Numbered from the stretch's first letter, positions 1 to 6,843 are shown. The stretch is 9,355 nt of DNA from Proteobacteria bacterium UBA2996 (GCA_002346525.1 DDZY01000123.1:1-9355), one strand, 5' to 3'. Program-made: numbers and translations. Notes: generated by a model from the letters alone, not told the origin.

Positions 1-76
1 ACGCAACAAAGCGATAATTCAGCAGATCGTTGCGTTTCGTTAATGCACGGGAACGCTCTCACCCCACTGCTTGCTT

Positions 77-82
77 AAGGAG
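77..82 (+). promoter_or_regulatory. Ribosome-binding site deciding the peroxiredoxin start
   Basis: AAGGAG lies 10 nt before the GTG at 93. The frame is also open upstream to a TTG at 30, but that codon has no such site and would add 21 residues with no counterpart in the family. This site therefore picks GTG 93 as the start. Confidence 0.75.
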
Positions 83-92
83 AAAGATCAAG

Positions 93-575
93 GTGGCAAT
101 TGAAGAAGGGAAAAAAGCGCCAGCGTTCACGCTGGAGAACGAAAAAGGCGAAAAGGTGCGGCTAGCTGACTATGCGGGCCAGTGGGTGGTTTTGTACTTC
201 TACCCTGAAGACGATACACCGGGTTGCACCATTGAGGCTCAGGATTTTACCCGCGACCTCAAGGCGTTTGCCAAACTGGGTGCCACTGTGCTCGGCTGCA
301 GTCCGGATTCTGTTGAATCCCATCAGAAGTTCATTGATAAGTTCGGATTACAGATCAGTTTGTTATCCGATCCAGAACATAAAATGATGAACCGATATGA
401 CGCCTGGGGCGAAAAAAATATGTACGGCAAGATCTCAGAAGGCGTGATCCGTTCTACCGTGCTGATCGATCCCAAAGGGAAGGTCGTCAAGCATTGGCGA
501 CGCGTAAAGGCAAAAGGTCATGCCCAAGCCGTGCACAAAGTGCTTGAAGAGATATGTGCTGAAACCTCCTCTTAA
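93..575 (+). CDS. bcp: Peroxiredoxin, BCP/PrxQ family (thioredoxin-dependent thiol peroxidase)
   Basis: This 160-residue cytoplasmic protein should reduce hydrogen peroxide and organic hydroperoxides through a peroxidatic cysteine, with thioredoxin as the usual reductant. From the GTG start, residues 35-49 carry the active-site stretch YFYPEDDTPGCTIEA, giving Thr42, Pro43 and the peroxidatic Cys45. Arg120 in VIRSTVLID matches the conserved active-site arginine. Length and Cys45 position match the E. coli protein. The resolving cysteine usual five residues later is Gln50 here. The remaining cysteines are Cys69 (VLGCSPDS) and Cys155 near the C-terminus, so the enzyme may work as a 1-Cys type or use an unusual partner cysteine. 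The next gene starts 3 nt after the stop, so the two are probably co-transcribed. The family call is secure; the exact reductant is inferred. Confidence 0.93.
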   Translation: MAIEEGKKAPAFTLENEKGEKVRLADYAGQWVVLYFYPEDDTPGCTIEAQDFTRDLKAFAKLGATVLGCSPDSVESHQKFIDKFGLQISLLSDPEHKMMNRYDAWGEKNMYGKISEGVIRSTVLIDPKGKVVKHWRRVKAKGHAQAVHKVLEEICAETSS

Positions 576-578
576 TTC

Positions 579-914
579 ATGTCAATTTTCGAGGCGCTTC
601 ATCGGGCACTCAGTGACAGAGACGCCAAGGCCTATATCGACCTGCTGGACGACGACTACCGTTTTATCCGTCATCGATCGGCAACGTCGTTGAACAAGGG
701 TCAAATGGAACAACTGCTCGAATCCATGATGGCAGCGGATACCTTCCGCTGGCCTCAAGACGCAAGATGCATTTACGAGAATAATGACATCCTTGTGGAG
801 CACCACGTAGTGGATTTTGAAGATGGCAACACGGAAGCCGTTCTCGCGGTGCATCTTCTTAAAGACGGCAAGATCATCCGAACCGAAACAGGGGCCACCT
901 CGATCGATTCGTGA
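579..914 (+). CDS. NTF2/SnoaL-like small protein of unknown role
   Basis: This 111-residue soluble protein has no signal peptide or membrane segment. The N-terminal pattern (helical FEALHRALSDRDAKAYIDLL, then DDDYRFIRH), followed by a helix and several beta strands ending in a strand such as AVLAVHLLKDGKIIRTET, fits the cone-shaped NTF2/SnoaL-like fold. That fold is used both by small enzymes and by ligand-binding proteins. No catalytic residues can be assigned. The ATG lies 3 nt after the peroxiredoxin stop. No Shine-Dalgarno precedes it (the upstream bases read CCTCCT, the complement), so translation probably depends on coupling to the gene before it. The gene ends 21 nt from the convergent transhydrogenase gene, with no clear terminator between them. 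It is confidently a gene; the fold is a pattern-based inference. Confidence 0.72.
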   Translation: MSIFEALHRALSDRDAKAYIDLLDDDYRFIRHRSATSLNKGQMEQLLESMMAADTFRWPQDARCIYENNDILVEHHVVDFEDGNTEAVLAVHLLKDGKIIRTETGATSIDS

Positions 915-935
915 TATACCGATACCTCACGAGTG

Positions 936-2243
936 CTACCAGTAACTCAGCGCATCCCGGTAAAGGCTCCTTAAATCCGCTTCGTCGACTGAAACAGGCG
1001 CTACCAGCAAGTGCCGCTGCTGAGCGCTTGCCGCGCTGGCAAGACCATCAACCGCCTCCTCGGTAAAGCCAACACCGCCGATGCCGTTAGGCACGCCGGT
1101 TGCCTGCATCATCTCTTCGATGTGGCCCGCAAGGACAGCGCCCGCCTCAGCAGGAACGGTATCTTGGGCATCGGCACCCAATAGCTCCGCACCTTCGGCA
1201 TGCCGTTCTGGACATCCCGGGGCCGTAAAGCGGTAAGCCGCCGGGGCATTGACGATCACCGACATACCGTGCGGACAGATCGGTTCAACTCCGGGATACC
1301 CCTCCGGCTGATAGTGCTCCACTCGGCCAGAGACGGGATACGACATCGCGTGCGGAAGATGGCAACCTGCGTTACCAAAACCGACCCCTGCCAGAGTCGC
1401 CGCGTACATCATGGCATACCGTGCTTCGTGGTCAGTCATGTCGTTGACCGCCCTGACCAGGTACTTGCCGGCCTGGCGCAAGGATTCCCGGCATAAAGTA
1501 TCACTGAAGGGATTGGCACCCTGAGGCATGGGCCGGCCGGAGATGTTTTCAGGACTGGGGCGGCTGGTAAAGGGCTTGGCTGTCAGCGCCTCCAGCGCGT
1601 GACTGATGGCATCAAAACCGGTTGCCGCCATCACGGTGGCGGGCAGCGACTCGGTCCAGCGTGGGTCAACGATGCCCCGGTCCGGCAGCAATGCGCGAGA
1701 CGAGATCCCGGTTTTTGATTTCATTTCCAAAAGATCAAAGACCGCAATGCCGGTACTCTCACTTCCGGTCCCTGCCGTAGTCGGACACGCAAGGTGGGGA
1801 CGGAGCCGTCCAGGGACAACAAGGCCCCGACCGATCGGCGCATTAACGTAGTCCATGAAGTCGCCCGGACAACTGCTGTAAAGATTTGCAGCCTTGGCCG
1901 TATCCATAACGGATCCGCCGCCGATTGAGAGGAAACCGTCAAACGTACTGCTATTGGCGAAGCGGACCGCTTCTTTAAAGGAAACATCAGTAGGTTCTAC
2001 GCGGACTTCGTCGTAGATCACTGCTTCGATGCCCTCGGAGCGCAATGCCGCGAGCGCCTCTTCAAAGAGGGCTAATGAACTGATGCGTGAATCTGTGTAC
2101 ACCGCTGCCCGCTTTATGCCAAGAGCGCGGGCCTCCTGCCCCAACTCCTTAAGCACGCCGCAACCGTATCGGATTCGCGTGACATCAGCCGAGAACACCT
2201 GCTCGTTTCCGGGAATAAGCTGATAGTGGTGACAGCAGTTCAT
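936..2243 (-). CDS. Hydroxyacid-oxoacid transhydrogenase (ADHFE1-like iron alcohol dehydrogenase)
   Basis: This 435-residue protein belongs to the group III iron-dependent alcohol dehydrogenases and closely resembles the animal ADHFE1 transhydrogenase. That enzyme oxidises 4-hydroxybutyrate to succinate semialdehyde while reducing 2-oxoglutarate to D-2-hydroxyglutarate, without releasing NAD(H). Shared stretches include VRVEPTD (80-86), the nucleotide loop SIGGGSVMDTAKAANLY (106-122), DYVNAPIG (131-138), PTTAGTGSE (154-162) and GFGNAGCHLPHAMSYPVSG (288-306). Likely metal ligands are Asp211, His215, His298 and His325. Length matches the family, so it appears intact. It follows the sulfhydrylase gene by 26 nt and is probably the last gene of that operon. 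The ATG has no visible Shine-Dalgarno. Family membership is strong; the physiological substrate pair in this bacterium is inferred and could be another hydroxyacid or alcohol. Confidence 0.88.
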   Translation of the reverse strand: MNCCHHYQLIPGNEQVFSADVTRIRYGCGVLKELGQEARALGIKRAAVYTDSRISSLALFEEALAALRSEGIEAVIYDEVRVEPTDVSFKEAVRFANSSTFDGFLSIGGGSVMDTAKAANLYSSCPGDFMDYVNAPIGRGLVVPGRLRPHLACPTTAGTGSESTGIAVFDLLEMKSKTGISSRALLPDRGIVDPRWTESLPATVMAATGFDAISHALEALTAKPFTSRPSPENISGRPMPQGANPFSDTLCRESLRQAGKYLVRAVNDMTDHEARYAMMYAATLAGVGFGNAGCHLPHAMSYPVSGRVEHYQPEGYPGVEPICPHGMSVIVNAPAAYRFTAPGCPERHAEGAELLGADAQDTVPAEAGAVLAGHIEEMMQATGVPNGIGGVGFTEEAVDGLASAASAQQRHLLVAPVSVDEADLRSLYRDALSYW

Positions 2244-2269
2244 GAGAGATCAGCGGACTCGCCGACTGT

Positions 2270-3559
2270 TCAGGGTTGTTGCGACTTCGACAGTGCCTGA
2301 TCAATATCCCAGAGGATGTCGTCCAGCGTTTCAAGTCCGACCGACATCCGGATCATATCTGGTGTCACGCCGGCGCTGGCCTGCTCTTCCTCATTTAACT
2401 GGCGATGGGTGGTCGATGCCGGGTGAATAACCAGCGTTTTGGCATCGCCCACGTTGGCAAGATGACTCAGGAACTGGGCGTTTTCGATAAAGCGGATGCC
2501 TGCCTCCTGACCCCCTTTGATGCCAAACGTCAGAACACCACCTGCTCCTCTGGGGAGGTACTTCTGAGCCAACTCATGGTAGGGATTGTCCGGCAAACCG
2601 GCGTATTTCACCCATGACACAAAAGGATGGTCGTTCAGGAAATTGGCCACGGCCAACGTGTTGCTGCAGTGCCGATCCATACGAAGCGGCAGCGTTTCGA
2701 GGCCCTGGAGAAAAAGAAACGCGCTCAAGGGACTCATTGTCGGGCCGAGTGTGCGCAGTGTTTCCATGCGCGCCTTGGTAATAAAACCAAAGTCGCCAAA
2801 GGTTTCATAAAAGCGAATTCCGTGATATCCCTTCGAGGGCTCAGTCATGCCGGGGAACTTGCCGGTGTCCCAGGGGAACTTTCCCGACTCCACAATCGCA
2901 CCGCCGATTGAGGTGCCGTGACCTCCAATCCATTTGGTGACCGAGTGCACCACCACATCTGCCCCAAATTCAAAGGGTCGGCACAGATAAGGGGTGCCAA
3001 AGGTGTTGTCCATCACCAGCGGGATGTCCGCGTCGTGCGCAATCTTCGCCACCGCGGAAATATCCAGAACATTGTTCAGCGGGTTGCCGATCGTCTCGGC
3101 ATATACCGCCTTGGTGGCCGGTGTGATCGCCTTGGCAAAGTTCTCGGGATCATCCGGATCAACAAAATAGGTTTGAATCCCCATCCGACGAAAGGTGTAG
3201 TCAAACTGGGAGTAGGTTCCGCCATAAAGTGTGCTGGCAGCCACCAGTTCATCGCCGGCTTCCAGAAGCGTAAGCAGCGCCACCATCTGTGCCGCCATGC
3301 CCGATCCAACCACTAACCCCGCTCGACCGCCTTCGAGCGTCGCGAGGCGCTCCTCCAGCATGGCATTGGTCGGATTCATCATCCGCGAATACACATTGCC
3401 AAAGGTCTGAAGGTTGAAGAGACTCGCAGCATGGTCCGTGCTGTCGAACACATAGGACGTCGTTTGATAAATCGGCGCAGCGCGGGACGCGGTAGCCGCA
3501 TCGGGTAACTGGCCCGCGTGCAGACAGAGCGTTTCGAATCCAAATTCGCGATCAGTCAT
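2270..3559 (-). CDS. metY: O-acetylhomoserine sulfhydrylase (aminocarboxypropyltransferase)
   Basis: This 429-residue cytoplasmic PLP enzyme of the Cys/Met metabolism family should join O-acetylhomoserine with sulfide (or methanethiol) to make homocysteine (or methionine) plus acetate. The start FGFETLCLHAGQ, then PIYQTTSYVF (29-38), YSRMMNPTN (57-65), GSGMAAQ (85-91), the ring-stacking TLYGGTY region (110-116), Asp184 in VMDNTFGTPY and the PLP lysine Lys209 in SVTKWIGGHG are all present and in family order. The length is typical of MetY rather than the shorter cystathionine gamma-synthase/MetB group. A GGGAAGA sequence sits just before the ATG as a weak ribosome site. The CoA-binding gene lies 28 nt upstream and the transhydrogenase gene 26 nt downstream, which suggests one transcript. 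O-succinylhomoserine use cannot be excluded from sequence alone. Confidence 0.92.
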   Translation of the reverse strand: MTDREFGFETLCLHAGQLPDAATASRAAPIYQTTSYVFDSTDHAASLFNLQTFGNVYSRMMNPTNAMLEERLATLEGGRAGLVVGSGMAAQMVALLTLLEAGDELVAASTLYGGTYSQFDYTFRRMGIQTYFVDPDDPENFAKAITPATKAVYAETIGNPLNNVLDISAVAKIAHDADIPLVMDNTFGTPYLCRPFEFGADVVVHSVTKWIGGHGTSIGGAIVESGKFPWDTGKFPGMTEPSKGYHGIRFYETFGDFGFITKARMETLRTLGPTMSPLSAFLFLQGLETLPLRMDRHCSNTLAVANFLNDHPFVSWVKYAGLPDNPYHELAQKYLPRGAGGVLTFGIKGGQEAGIRFIENAQFLSHLANVGDAKTLVIHPASTTHRQLNEEEQASAGVTPDMIRMSVGLETLDDILWDIDQALSKSQQP

Positions 3560-3587
3560 AGCGATCTTCCCAAGCTGAACTTAATTT

Positions 3588-4067
3588 TCAGTAGACGAGC
3601 CATCTGGGGCGTTTTGCAGAAATAACCTTGGTCGTCACGCCAAAAAGATTGAGTCCGCCAAGCAGTCTGCCGTGCTCGATCTTGACGCACCGGTCTACGA
3701 CCACCTCAAGACCTCCCTCTTCTGCAATGGTTTTGGCTTCTTCATTAATGACGCCAATCTGAAGCCATAACACCCTCGCCCCTATCGCAACCGCGCTCTT
3801 TGCAGCAGCGGGGGCGGCCTCAGATCTTTGAAAAACATCGACAATGTCTACGCTGATGTCTTCGGGTATATCCTCAAGCGATGGGTAGCAGGTTTCCCCT
3901 AAGATCTCTTCGTAGTTCGGATTCACGGGAATAATTCGGTACCCGTGATCCTGCATATACTTTGCCGCGAAGAAACTCGGGCGCCACCAATTTGCCGAGA
4001 GGCCCACTACCGCGATGACTTCTCGCTCTACCAGGATGCCGCGAATGGTTTCGATATCAGCTGACAT
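3588..4067 (-). CDS. CoA-binding Rossmann-fold protein, YccU-like
   Basis: This 159-residue protein is a stand-alone CoA-binding domain like that at the N-terminus of the succinyl-CoA synthetase alpha chain. Visible marks are the first strand and glycine loop IAVVGLSANWWRPSFFAAKYM (residues 18-38), GYRIIPVNPNYEEILGE with Tyr60/Pro61 following, VDIVDVFQRSE for the next strand, RVLWLQIGV, and the C-terminal DRCVKIEH motif common in this family. The biochemical role is not established; binding of CoA or a CoA thioester is the family expectation. It is first in the minus-strand group, upstream of metY, so it may act alongside homoserine acylation or sulfhydrylation, but this is inference from position. 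No signal peptide or membrane segment is seen. The ribosome site before the ATG is weak (GAAAG). Confidence 0.88.
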   Translation of the reverse strand: MSADIETIRGILVEREVIAVVGLSANWWRPSFFAAKYMQDHGYRIIPVNPNYEEILGETCYPSLEDIPEDISVDIVDVFQRSEAAPAAAKSAVAIGARVLWLQIGVINEEAKTIAEEGGLEVVVDRCVKIEHGRLLGGLNLFGVTTKVISAKRPRWLVY

Positions 4068-4104
4068 TTTTTACTTTCATCTAGTGGCAAAGACCAACTC
4101 ATCA

Positions 4105-4147
4105 TAACCGAATCTTGGGTCAATAAGATGGAAGAGAACCTCGGTTA
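4105..4147. repeat. Nested inverted repeat in the leader of the CoA-binding/metY group
   Basis: An outer 7-base pair of arms, TAACCGA (4105-4111) and TCGGTTA (4141-4147), encloses an inner 5-base pair, ATCTT (4112-4116) and AAGAT (4125-4129), around an 8-base loop. An 11-base bulge lies on one side. As RNA from the minus strand it would form in the leader 38 bases before the CoA-binding start. The arms are short, so chance is possible. Confidence 0.3.
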
Positions 4148-4216
4148 CTGCTCTCGATCGACAAACCTATGAGTCACCAAGAAGATCTACTAGGTCTATC
4201 ACTATAGTAAGAATCC

Positions 4217-4236
4217 ATTTTAATTTTGATTAAAAT
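4217..4236. repeat. AT-rich inverted repeat, possible operator
   Basis: ATTTTAAT (4217-4224) and ATTAAAAT (4229-4236) are perfect inverted 8-base arms around TTTG. The symmetry suits binding by a dimeric regulator between the two divergent operons, but in DNA this AT-rich such a palindrome may also arise by chance. Confidence 0.35.
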
Positions 4237-4280
4237 TTATTAGGGAAGTGGATTATTAAAAATTTGTTATGCTCATAATA

Positions 4281-4320
4281 ACTATTACCTATTGGCTTTA
4301 TTTTATGTTTTCACTATTAC
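4281..4320. repeat. Direct repeat ACTATTAC, 32 nt apart
   Basis: ACTATTAC occurs at 4281-4288 and again at 4313-4320. The 32-base period is about three helical turns, placing both copies on one DNA face. The second copy overlaps the proposed -10 of the importer promoter. A regulator-binding role is a guess. The same 8-mer also occurs inside the coding region near 4610, which weakens the case. Confidence 0.25.
4292..4320 (+). promoter_or_regulatory. Candidate sigma-70 promoter for the importer operon
   Basis: TTGGCT (4292-4297) and TATTAC (4315-4320) are separated by 17 bases, and each matches the consensus hexamer at four of six positions. The site sits in the AT-rich core about 90 bases before the earliest plausible start of permease 1. 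It was found by eye; other hexamer pairs in this AT-rich stretch could serve instead. Confidence 0.3.
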
Positions 4321-4455
4321 TAAAGTTATACAAAACTAGTGAGCACAAAATTAAATCACCATATTCCTGCGCCGCCAAAATTTCTATTTCCCACATAACG
4401 TGAGACAACATGTCTTAAGGACATCGCAATCAGCCGCTCTTCAAAACATTGGCTC

Positions 4456-5238
4456 TTGATCATTGGCATCACTTCGAGTGTCCTCCTATGGTATGGATTA
4501 GTCCAATGGACACCCTTTAAGGCATTCAACCGCCTACCCGATCCACTCTCAGTAATCATAGAATGGGTCTCGACCGATCCGGATTACGGGCTTTCCATAT
4601 TTACTAAAGACTATTACCTTCATATTCTCTATAGCACCTATCGAGCAACCGTCGCTTTCTTTCTCGCTCTGATTCTGGGAGTACCACTGGGAATCATGAT
4701 GGGGTGGAGAGCGAACTTCAATGCCTACGCGGGTGCGCTGCTCGACTTTCTTCGTCCCATTCCGCCACTGGCTTGGGTACCTATTGCCATTCTGATTCTT
4801 CCGGGAGACGAACCCGCCGTTATTTTTGTCACCTTCCTCGTTGCCTTTTTTGCGACGACGCTCAATACCTTGTTAGGGGTACGTTCGATTGATCCGGATT
4901 TTTTCCGGGCCGCAGAGTGTCTCGGCGCCACTGATCAGGACATTCTGAGAGATATCATTATCCCGGGCGCCCTGCCAACTATTTTTACCGGATTGCAGAT
5001 TGCGATGGGGGCTGCCTGGTTCTCACTGGTTGCCGGAGAAATGATCGCAGCGCAATACGGTTTGGGCTTCATGATCCTTGAGTCCTACAATCTTGTGCAG
5101 TACCCCACGATCATCATCATGATGGCAACTCTTGGGATTGTCGGCTATGCCAGCAGTGCGCTCATCCGGGTAGTTGGAAAGAAGATGATCCGTTGGCGAG
5201 AGCAAGCCACCGGGATTGGGCAGGAGGCAGAAACTTAA
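4456..5238 (+). CDS. ABC importer permease 1 (NitT/TauT, SsuC/TauC-like)
   Basis: This inner-membrane subunit should form half of the substrate channel. From the TTG start it has 260 residues with about six hydrophobic segments: near 2-16, 64-83, 104-115, 121-141, 176-197 and 216-236. The LRPIPPLAWVP stretch (99-109) is typical of the family. The ATPase-docking EAA loop lies near 152-173 (AAECLGATDQDIL then IIPGALP). The start is doubtful. TTG 4456 has no ribosome site and leaves the first membrane segment without its charged N-terminal tail. The frame is open upstream to a stop at 4396-4398, and that extension encodes a plausible tail (KDIAISRSSKHWLL) with no ATG, GTG or TTG in frame. An ATG at 4410 would reach it only after a one-base shift. 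The stop overlaps the ATPase 1 start by 1 nt. The substrate is unknown. Confidence 0.88.
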   Translation: MIIGITSSVLLWYGLVQWTPFKAFNRLPDPLSVIIEWVSTDPDYGLSIFTKDYYLHILYSTYRATVAFFLALILGVPLGIMMGWRANFNAYAGALLDFLRPIPPLAWVPIAILILPGDEPAVIFVTFLVAFFATTLNTLLGVRSIDPDFFRAAECLGATDQDILRDIIIPGALPTIFTGLQIAMGAAWFSLVAGEMIAAQYGLGFMILESYNLVQYPTIIIMMATLGIVGYASSALIRVVGKKMIRWREQATGIGQEAET

Positions 5239-6065
5239 TGAGCCAAGCTGGTTCCATCTCTGTCTCTAATATCCAGAAGATTTATGATCCTGAAGGAGCA
5301 GCGGTTCATGCGCTAGAAAACTGTTCCTGCGAGATTCCCTCCGGCAAGTTTGTTGCTATGGTGGGTCCATCGGGTTGCGGTAAGAGCACCCTACTCAACA
5401 TGATTGCGGGTTTCGACAAACCCACTAGCGGCGAAATTAAACTCGACGATCAATTGTTGGTCAGCGCGAACACCCAGACCCCACCGAACTCAGACCGAGT
5501 CGTTGTTTTCCAAAATGGTGCTCTCTTCCCTTGGAAAACGGTACTGGAGAACATTGCTTACGGCCCCATTGTCCAGAAAACCCGGGGCCGAGGTCAGGCC
5601 GAAGAGGAAGCGCGAGAACTTCTCAATAAAGCGGGCAATCTTGAAAGAATTGCCGGCTCTTTCCCAGGTCAGATCTCATCGGGTATGCAGCGACGTGTAG
5701 AAATCCTTCGAGCACTCATTAACAAACCTAAGGTACTTCTGTTAGATGAGCCGTTCAGAGCGATGGACACGGTGTCTAAATCAAAAATGCATCAGCATCT
5801 GCTCGACATACATGACAAATTCAGACCCTCGATCTTGCTGATCACTCACGACTTGGTCGAAGCTATTCTCCTTGCAGACGTCGTGCTAGTCATGACCACC
5901 CGTCCGGGGACCATAAAGGTCAACATCAATGTTGAGCTACCTCGCCCTCGATCGAGAGAGATGATTCTCTCAGATGAGTTTACCGAACTTCAGAAACAAG
6001 CCATCGCCGCTGTCCACGAAGAAGCGCGTAAGGCATTTGAACGTGGCGAGAAAGAACTCGCCTAA
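5238..6065 (+). CDS. ABC importer ATPase 1, NitT/TauT type, degenerate signature
   Basis: This 275-residue cytoplasmic nucleotide-binding subunit should power import together with ATPase 2. Walker A GPSGCGKST is at 43-51, the Q-loop glutamine is Gln92, Walker B VLLLDE is at 166-171 with catalytic Glu171, and the H-loop His204 is in LLITHD. The signature reads ISSGM (146-150) instead of LSGGM, with Ser at the first glycine. The D-loop region reads FRAMD. The ATG at 5238 overlaps the last base of the permease 1 stop (TAATG) and is preceded by AGGAGG (5222-5227) at 10 nt, which decides the start over a possible GTG start at 5193. Permease 2 begins 4 nt after the stop. The signature change matters because in the head-to-tail dimer it serves the ATP bound by the other subunit. 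Confidence 0.93.
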   Translation: MSQAGSISVSNIQKIYDPEGAAVHALENCSCEIPSGKFVAMVGPSGCGKSTLLNMIAGFDKPTSGEIKLDDQLLVSANTQTPPNSDRVVVFQNGALFPWKTVLENIAYGPIVQKTRGRGQAEEEARELLNKAGNLERIAGSFPGQISSGMQRRVEILRALINKPKVLLLDEPFRAMDTVSKSKMHQHLLDIHDKFRPSILLITHDLVEAILLADVVLVMTTRPGTIKVNINVELPRPRSREMILSDEFTELQKQAIAAVHEEARKAFERGEKELA

Positions 6066-6069
6066 CCCA

Positions 6070-6843
6070 ATGCTGAAACAGCTTCAATCGACCCTTAACT
6101 GGCGTGGCTTCGTCGCCATCTTCGGCTTTTTTCTAATCTGGTACTTAGCCTGCGTCCTGAAATTACCAGGTTTCGCCGAAATGGCAAACCCGTTGGAGGT
6201 GATTCAGATGTTTGTACGTGAGTACGCACATGACGATCACTACTGGCTGTCATGGGTTACCAGTTTCCAGAGGGTGCTTTACGGTTTTCTTTTTGCCCAA
6301 CTATTCGGCATACCGCTGGGGCTCTTGTTTGGTACCAACGAAAAATTCCGAAATCTGTTTTTTCCCGTGTTTGAATTACTTAGGCCGATTCCACCGCTGG
6401 CATGGGTACCCATGTCTATTCTGTTCTGGCCTACCAATGAATCGAGCATCATTTTCATTACGTTTATCGGAGCCTTCTTCATTATCGTCATAAATGTCTT
6501 CGACGGAGTTCGCGACATCAAACGCGAACATCTCTGGCTGGCGCTTTCTCTTGGCGCACCACGGCGCGTCGTCTTCCTCCGGATCATGCTCCCGTCTGTT
6601 ATTCCTTCGATCGCGGTGGGAATGACTCTCGGAATCGCTATTACCTGGGACGTCGTCATTGCGGCGGAAATGATTGCAAGCGACAGCGGACTAGGAAGGC
6701 TGACGTGGGAGGGCTACGTCAGTAGCACACCTGAGGTCCTGGTGATCGGCATGATCAGTATTGGCCTAGCTGGATATCTTTCCACCAAAGTGGTCAACAC
6801 AATTGAAAGCAAGATGATGCCGTGGCGGAGGGTGCGGCGTTGA
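6070..6843 (+). CDS. ABC importer permease 2 (NitT/TauT, SsuC/TauC-like)
   Basis: This 257-residue inner-membrane protein is a diverged paralogue of permease 1. It has a short charged N-tail and hydrophobic segments near 12-31, 68-87, 108-119, 126-143, 180-199 and 222-238. LLRPIPPLAWVPMSILFWP (103-121) is nearly the same as in permease 1. The EAA loop near 156-176 is LWLALSLGAPRRVVF then IMLP; it keeps the central LGA but lacks the Glu-Ala-Ala start. The ATG at 6070 is chosen because it lies 4 nt after the ATPase 1 stop and gives a normal-length N-terminus. Earlier in-frame starts would sit inside ATPase 1. The stop overlaps the next start as TTGA. With permease 1 it probably forms a heterodimeric channel. 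Confidence 0.93.
   Translation: MLKQLQSTLNWRGFVAIFGFFLIWYLACVLKLPGFAEMANPLEVIQMFVREYAHDDHYWLSWVTSFQRVLYGFLFAQLFGIPLGLLFGTNEKFRNLFFPVFELLRPIPPLAWVPMSILFWPTNESSIIFITFIGAFFIIVINVFDGVRDIKREHLWLALSLGAPRRVVFLRIMLPSVIPSIAVGMTLGIAITWDVVIAAEMIASDSGLGRLTWEGYVSSTPEVLVIGMISIGLAGYLSTKVVNTIESKMMPWRRVRR
6827..6834 (+). promoter_or_regulatory. Ribosome-binding site deciding the ATPase 2 start
   Basis: GGAGGGTG lies inside the end of permease 2, with its GGAGG core 8 nt before TTG 6840. This supports TTG 6840, in a TTGA overlap with the permease 2 stop, over the in-frame GTG at 6822, which lacks such a site. Confidence 0.65.

Larger units (their letters stand above)
4068..4455. other. Divergent AT-rich control region
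   Basis: This 388-base gap separates the minus-strand metY group from the plus-strand importer operon and must hold promoters for both. By hand count, 4201-4320 contains 26 G or C in 120 bases, far below the flanking genes. It contains an inverted repeat (4217-4236), a direct repeat of ACTATTAC (4281 and 4313) and a nested stem candidate (4105-4147). On the minus strand, TATGAT at 4106-4101 is a fair -10 for the metY group, but no well-spaced -35 was found. I saw no recognisable riboswitch core or tRNA. The last part (4365-4455) returns to gene-like composition and probably belongs to the N-terminal coding region of permease 1. Confidence 0.7.

Noticed and set aside
1..78. Possible C-terminal ends of an upstream plus-strand gene (one frame open from 1 to a TAA at 76-78, another from 2 to a TAA at 41-43).
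   Set aside because: Both tails are too short to recognise and neither is better supported. Some upstream gene may end here, but I cannot say in which frame.
30..92. Peroxiredoxin start at TTG 30.
   Set aside because: It adds 21 residues unlike the family. The GTG at 93 has a good AAGGAG and gives the normal length and Cys45 position.
2918..3316. 132-codon open frame on the plus strand inside metY.
   Set aside because: It lies wholly antisense to a clearly conserved PLP enzyme, its translation shows no recognisable domain, and no ribosome site was noted.
4101..4123. Minus-strand promoter pairing TTGACC (4123-4118) with TATGAT (4106-4101).
   Set aside because: The hexamers are only 11 bases apart, too close for a sigma-70 promoter. 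TATGAT alone is mentioned as a possible -10.
4068..4200. SAM-type riboswitch in the leader of the CoA-binding/metY group.
   Set aside because: I checked the reverse complement for the SAM-I and SAM-II core motifs and saw neither. Only a weak nested stem is present. A covariance-model search (Infernal against Rfam) would settle it.
4356..4559. 67-codon minus-strand frame in the control region and permease 1 start.
   Set aside because: It is antisense to the permease and its extension, with no ribosome site or recognisable domain, so it is best read as a shadow.
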